Under the pieces are notes generated by a model. That model was not told the origin of the DNA. It worked only from the letters and a program-made list of their open reading frames with translations, and did no database searches. A stretch of 64,000 nt of DNA from Streptoalloteichus hindustanus. GTDB taxonomy: Bacteria > Actinomycetota > Actinomycetes > Mycobacteriales > Pseudonocardiaceae. The stretch's first letter is position 1. Every line of letters starts with the position of its first letter. Positions 61,040 through 64,000 of the stretch are shown one piece after another. The translations under genes and the position numbers were made by a program. The stretch is from NCBI RefSeq assembly GCF_900129375.1, contig NZ_FQVN01000003.1, positions 186,001 through 250,000 on the forward strand, written 5' to 3'.

Positions 61040-61831
61040 GTGCAGATCGGGCTGTGCCAGATCGTGTCGACGCCGGACCCCGAGGCGAACCTGTCGCTGG
61101 TGCGCGACGGTGTGGCCGAGGCGGCCGGGCGGGGCGCGGAGGTGGTGGTGTTCCCCGAGGCCACGATGGCCTGCTCCGGGGTGAACTGGGCGGAGGTGGC
61201 CGAGCCGCTGGACGGGCCGTGGGCCGGACGGGTGCGGCGGATCGCGGCCGAGGCCGGGGTGGTCGTGGTCGTCGGGATGTTCACCCCTGACCCCGACGGC
61301 CGGGTGCGCAACACGTTGCTGGTCACCGGGCCGGGTGTGGAGACGCACTACGACAAGATCCACCTGTTCGACGCGTTCGGCTACCAGGAGTCGAAGTACG
61401 TCGCCCCTGGCGACCAGCCGGTGACCTTCGCCGTGGGCGGGATCACGGTTGGCGTGGCGACCTGCTACGACGTCCGGTTCCCCGGGCTGTTCACGGCGTT
61501 GGCGGAGCGCGGCGCGTCGGTGGTGCTGCTGCCGGCGAGCTGGGGCGCGGGGCCGGGCAAGCGGGAGCAGTGGGAGCTGCTCGTGCGGGCCAGGGCGCTG
61601 GACAGCACGTCCTGGGTGGTGGCCTGCGACCAGGCCGACCCGGTGACGGTCGGGCGGGAGCCGATCGGCACGGCGCCCTGCGGCATCGGCGTGAGCACGG
61701 TGGTGGACCCGTGGGGCAGGGTGCACGCCCGGCTGGGCGCGGAGCCGGACTGCCTGGTGGTCGAGATCGACCCGGCGACCGCCGCGGAGGCCCGCCGCAC
61801 CAACCCGGTGCTGGCCAACCGCCGCTTCTGA
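61040..61831 (+). CDS. nitrilase-superfamily carbon-nitrogen hydrolase
   Basis: A 263-residue amidase. The Glu-Lys-Cys triad is in VVVFPEATMACSG (Glu41), HYDKIHLFDAFG and GVATCYDVRFPGLF. The DSTSWVVACDQADP region is typical of Nit2/omega-amidase-like branches, so a small amide or deaminated glutamine analogue is likely. GTG 61040 is chosen since GGAGGAGGAG lies just before it; the GTG at 61025 would place the site inside the gene. It is divergent from the GntR gene. Confidence 0.9.
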   Translation: MQIGLCQIVSTPDPEANLSLVRDGVAEAAGRGAEVVVFPEATMACSGVNWAEVAEPLDGPWAGRVRRIAAEAGVVVVVGMFTPDPDGRVRNTLLVTGPGVETHYDKIHLFDAFGYQESKYVAPGDQPVTFAVGGITVGVATCYDVRFPGLFTALAERGASVVLLPASWGAGPGKREQWELLVRARALDSTSWVVACDQADPVTVGREPIGTAPCGIGVSTVVDPWGRVHARLGAEPDCLVVEIDPATAAEARRTNPVLANRRF

Positions 61832-61863
61832 CCGCCCAGGTCGGCGGCGCACCCCGTACGGCA

Positions 61864-61906
61864 CGGCACAGCGGCGGCGTCCGTTCGTGCCGTGCGGGCT
61901 GTGCCG
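61864..61906 (+). terminator. hairpin after the amidase gene
   Basis: CGGCACAGC (61864-61872) and GCTGTGCCG (61898-61906) form a 9-bp perfect stem with a 25-nt loop, 32 nt past the amidase stop. A competing CACGGCAC/GTGCCGTG pair overlaps it. Confidence 0.45.
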
Positions 61907-61914
61907 CCGCCCGT

Positions 61915-61950
61915 CCGGGATACGGCTCTCCGGGATACGGCTCTCCGGGA
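61915..61950. repeat. 15-nt tandem repeat
   Basis: CCGGGATACGGCTCT occurs twice head to tail (61915-61929 and 61930-61944), followed by a partial CCGGGA. It lies in the non-coding gap 61832-62222, which otherwise holds the hairpin and two DnaA-box-like sites. Confidence 0.6.
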
Positions 61951-62095
61951 CACCGGTCGGGGACGCCGGTCCGGGGCTCCCGGCCCCGCCGGCGCCCACC
62001 ACCCCTGCCCGGTACAGCCCCCTCCCGCCCGGGGGGCGACCCCGCGTCCAGCCTATCGGCCGCCGACCGGGCGCCCCAACCCCACTTCGCTCCAC

Positions 62096-62123
62096 TGTGG
62101 ACAACTCGGGCCCCTGTGGACAA
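62096..62123 (-). promoter_or_regulatory. two perfect actinobacterial DnaA boxes
   Basis: TGTGGACAA occurs at 62096-62104 and 62115-62123, the reverse complement of the consensus TTGTCCACA. Both have the same orientation, 19 nt apart, in the convergent gap between the amidase gene and nadC. Two boxes are too few for an origin, and no dnaA or dnaN is near. Confidence 0.45.
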
Positions 62124-62222
62124 CCACCCCGCCACCACACGGGAAGAGGGACTGACGCGGACCGTCCAACCGACCCGCGCCAACCCCTCACCAGGCAGAA
62201 CCCCGCCCGCCTCCGACAGAAA

Positions 62223-63173
62223 TCACATGTCAAGACCGAGATCGAGTGACGGGCTGGAATGCGTCAGCGCGCCGACCGAGAGGTAGTCCACCCCGGTCTC
62301 CGCGTACGCCCTGGCCACGTCGAGCGTCAGCCCGCCGGAGGCCTCCAGCCGCGTCCGCGCCCCCGCCGCGTCTCGGCGGCGCACCGCCTCGGCGCACTGC
62401 GGGACGGTGAAGTTGTCCAGCAGCACCTCCTCGGCGTCCACGGCCAGCACCGCGTCCAGCTCCGCCAGCGTCGTCACCTCGACCTCGCACGGCAGGCCGG
62501 GCGCGTGCCGGCGCGCGGCGGCCAGGGCGGCGGTCACCGAGCCGGCGGCGACGACGTGGTTGTCCTTGATCAGCACGGCGTCGCCGAGGCCCATCCGGTG
62601 GTTCACCCCGCCCCCGCACCGCACCGCGTACTTCTGCAGCGACCGCAGGCCGGGCAGCGTCTTGCGGCTGTCCCGGACGGCGCACCCGGTCCCGGCGACC
62701 GCGTCGACCCACGCGGCGGTCGCGGTCGCCACCCCGGAGAGGTGGCAGACCAGGTTGAGCGCGGTGCGCTCGGCGGTCAGCAGCGCCCGCACCGGCGCCC
62801 GCAGCCGCAGGGCCACGTCGCCCGGGGCCAGCCGCTGACCGTCCGCGCCCCGGTCCAGCACCTCGTAGTCGCCGACCACGACGTCCAGGACCGCCAACGC
62901 CACCGGCAACCCGGCCAGAACGCCCGGCCGGCGCGAGCTCATCACCGCCTCGGCCACGGCCTCGGCCGGCACGGTGGCCTCGGTGGTGACGTCGGGCCCG
63001 TACCGCAGGTCCTCGTCCAGCGCCTGGCCGACGACCCGCCGCACCTCGGCGACGTCCAGTCCCGCCCCGGCCAGCGCGGCGGCGACCTCGTCGGAGATCC
63101 CCGGGGACACCGACGACACCCGGGACACCGAAGACGCCGGAGGCTCCGGGTTCGCGGAAGACACGTGGTTCAT
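62223..63173 (-). CDS. nadC: nicotinate-nucleotide pyrophosphorylase (quinolinate phosphoribosyltransferase)
   Basis: A 316-residue enzyme making nicotinate mononucleotide from quinolinate and PRPP. Motifs are LDEDLRYGPDVTTEATVP, AERTALNLVCHLSGVATAT, VRDSRKTLPGLRSLQKYAVR, CGGGVNHRMGLGDAVLIKDN and ASGGLTLDVARAYAETGVD. An extra Ser/Pro/Val-rich N-terminus of about 25 residues is present. ATG 63173 overlaps the nadB stop by 4 nt. Confidence 0.97.
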   Translation of the reverse strand: MNHVSSANPEPPASSVSRVSSVSPGISDEVAAALAGAGLDVAEVRRVVGQALDEDLRYGPDVTTEATVPAEAVAEAVMSSRRPGVLAGLPVALAVLDVVVGDYEVLDRGADGQRLAPGDVALRLRAPVRALLTAERTALNLVCHLSGVATATAAWVDAVAGTGCAVRDSRKTLPGLRSLQKYAVRCGGGVNHRMGLGDAVLIKDNHVVAAGSVTAALAAARRHAPGLPCEVEVTTLAELDAVLAVDAEEVLLDNFTVPQCAEAVRRRDAAGARTRLEASGGLTLDVARAYAETGVDYLSVGALTHSSPSLDLGLDM

Positions 63174-64000
63174 GCGGCCCCTCCCAAAGCGACGGTCTCG
63201 AAGAACGCGAGCCTGCCGGCCGCGTCGAGCCGGAGCGGCAGGCTGCGCCGCCACGACTCCTCGGTGCGGGGGAAGTCGGTGCGCACGTGACAGCCCCGCG
63301 TTTCCTTCCGCTCGCCGGCGGCGAGCAGCACCGCCCTGGCCACCATGGCCAGCGCGGCGTCCTCCACCTCGCGGTGTGTCCGAAGTGGACGGTGGACGGA
63401 GTGCGCCTCCAGCACCGACTCCGCCTCCACCAGACCGGACGCGTCCCGCCCGATGGCGGCGTAGCGGCTCATCACCCGCTGGAGCGCGGCCCGCTCGACG
63501 ACCGGCGCCGCCGGCAGCTCGGCCGGCTCGGCCGCCCTCGGGTCGGCGAGCCGGCCGGCGGCCAGGTCCGCCGCCGCGGCGCGGGCCGCGCGGGCCCCGA
63601 CCACCAGACCCTCCAACAAGCTGTTGGACGCCAACCGGTTCGCGCCGTGCAGACCGGTCCGCGCGACCTCCCCGGCGGCGTAGAGGCCGGTGACGCTGGC
63701 CCGACCGTCCACAGTGGTCACGACTCCGCCGCAGGCGAAGTGCGCGGCCGGCGCGACCGGGATCGGCTCCGCCGCCGGGTCGATCCCGGCCGCCCGGCAG
63801 GCGGCGTGCACGGTCGGGAACCGCCGCCGGAACGCCTCGCCGCCCAGGTGCGTGGCGTCCAGCAGGACGTGGTCGGCGCCGGTGGCGACCATCCGACGGG
63901 TGATCGCGGCGGCCACGACGTCGCGCGGCGCGAGGTCGGCCAGCGGGTGCACCCCGGCCATCACCCGGGCGCCGGCGCGGTCGACGAGCACCGCGCCCTC
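63170..64000 (-). CDS. nadB: L-aspartate oxidase, C-terminal part
   Basis: The gene runs off the window edge; 276 C-terminal residues are seen. Aspartate oxidase makes iminoaspartate for quinolinate synthesis with FAD. Visible marks are VMAGVHPLADLAPRDVVA, DHVLLDATHLGGEAFRRRFP, PVAPAAHFACGGVVTTVDG, GLYAAGEVARTGLHGANRLA with NSLLEGLVVG, and the tail ETRGCHVRTDFP. It is upstream of nadC on the same strand, with nadA expected beyond the edge. Confidence 0.95.
   Translation of the reverse strand, partial: EGAVLVDRAGARVMAGVHPLADLAPRDVVAAAITRRMVATGADHVLLDATHLGGEAFRRRFPTVHAACRAAGIDPAAEPIPVAPAAHFACGGVVTTVDGRASVTGLYAAGEVARTGLHGANRLASNSLLEGLVVGARAARAAAADLAAGRLADPRAAEPAELPAAPVVERAALQRVMSRYAAIGRDASGLVEAESVLEAHSVHRPLRTHREVEDAALAMVARAVLLAAGERKETRGCHVRTDFPRTEESWRRSLPLRLDAAGRLAFFETVALGGAA
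63378..63390. repeat. GTCCGAAGTGGAC motif, copy in nadB
   Basis: An exact copy of the 13-mer at 32879 and 56280, but in another reading frame (HRPLRTH), so the DNA rather than the peptide is shared. Confidence 0.6.

Noticed and set aside
62096-62123. Replication origin
   Set aside because: Only two DnaA boxes, no AT-rich segment and no dnaA/dnaN/rpmH genes.

Overview
The window reads as a stretch of a high-GC actinobacterial chromosome, most likely family Pseudonocardiaceae (Saccharothrix/Actinosynnema/Lentzea-like). The reasons are strong third-position GC bias, many GTG starts, ATGA/GTGA gene overlaps, an EspG/PPE/DUF3558 type VII secretion block, an XRE(DUF5753)-DUF397 pair, a linked trp and his region with lgt, and an initiator tRNA with the actinobacterial C1/U72 pattern. 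No phage, IS element, CRISPR array or rRNA operon is visible. The genus is an inference from gene content only.

Layout. 1-9,050: an edge fragment (DUF4429-like), a proline-rich membrane protein, tesB, pyk, a VanZ-like protein, an Orn/Lys/Arg-type decarboxylase, DUF2461, two tandem DUF6228-like genes and a DUF3048 lipoprotein. The convergent gap at 4360-4644 carries four copies of a 13-bp element. 9,050-14,400: a permease-carbamoyltransferase pair preceded by an Arg-rich leader ORF, then an XRE/DUF397 pair and a small orphan gene. 14,400-18,300: an ESX accessory operon (PE-like protein, two DUF3558 lipoproteins, PPE-like protein, EspG). 18,400-28,060: gltBD with a GlnR-type box, divergent from a BtuFCD-type ABC importer whose leader resembles a cobalamin riboswitch. 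28,140-28,800: a Phd/Doc toxin-antitoxin module. 28,860-33,850: dctA, a TAXI solute-binding lipoprotein and a two-component system.

33,990-42,170: lgt, a Uma2 gene with an early stop, and the trp genes (trpE, two membrane proteins, a short ORF, trpC, trpB, trpA). 42,430-43,420: a TetR regulator divergent from trpE, and tRNA-fMet. 43,440-51,880: the his genes (hisD-C-B, hisH-A, hisF-I) on the minus strand. Plus-strand soxR and kptA sit between hisB and hisH. No trpF or separate hisA is seen, so the HisA homologue is probably PriA, serving both pathways. 52,200-60,960: a secreted M14 carboxypeptidase, then a six-gene operon (peptide/nickel-type ABC importer plus a class V aminotransferase fold enzyme) next to a GntR regulator and a divergent nitrilase-family amidase. 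62,220-64,000: nadC and nadB, cut by the window edge.

The core is housekeeping amino-acid, nitrogen and cofactor metabolism. The less explained parts are the carbamoyltransferase pair, the four-copy repeat, the GntR/ABC/aminotransferase/amidase locus, the disrupted Uma2 gene, the shrunken ORF before trpC, and a 13-bp GTCC-N5-GGAC motif recurring inside unrelated genes.
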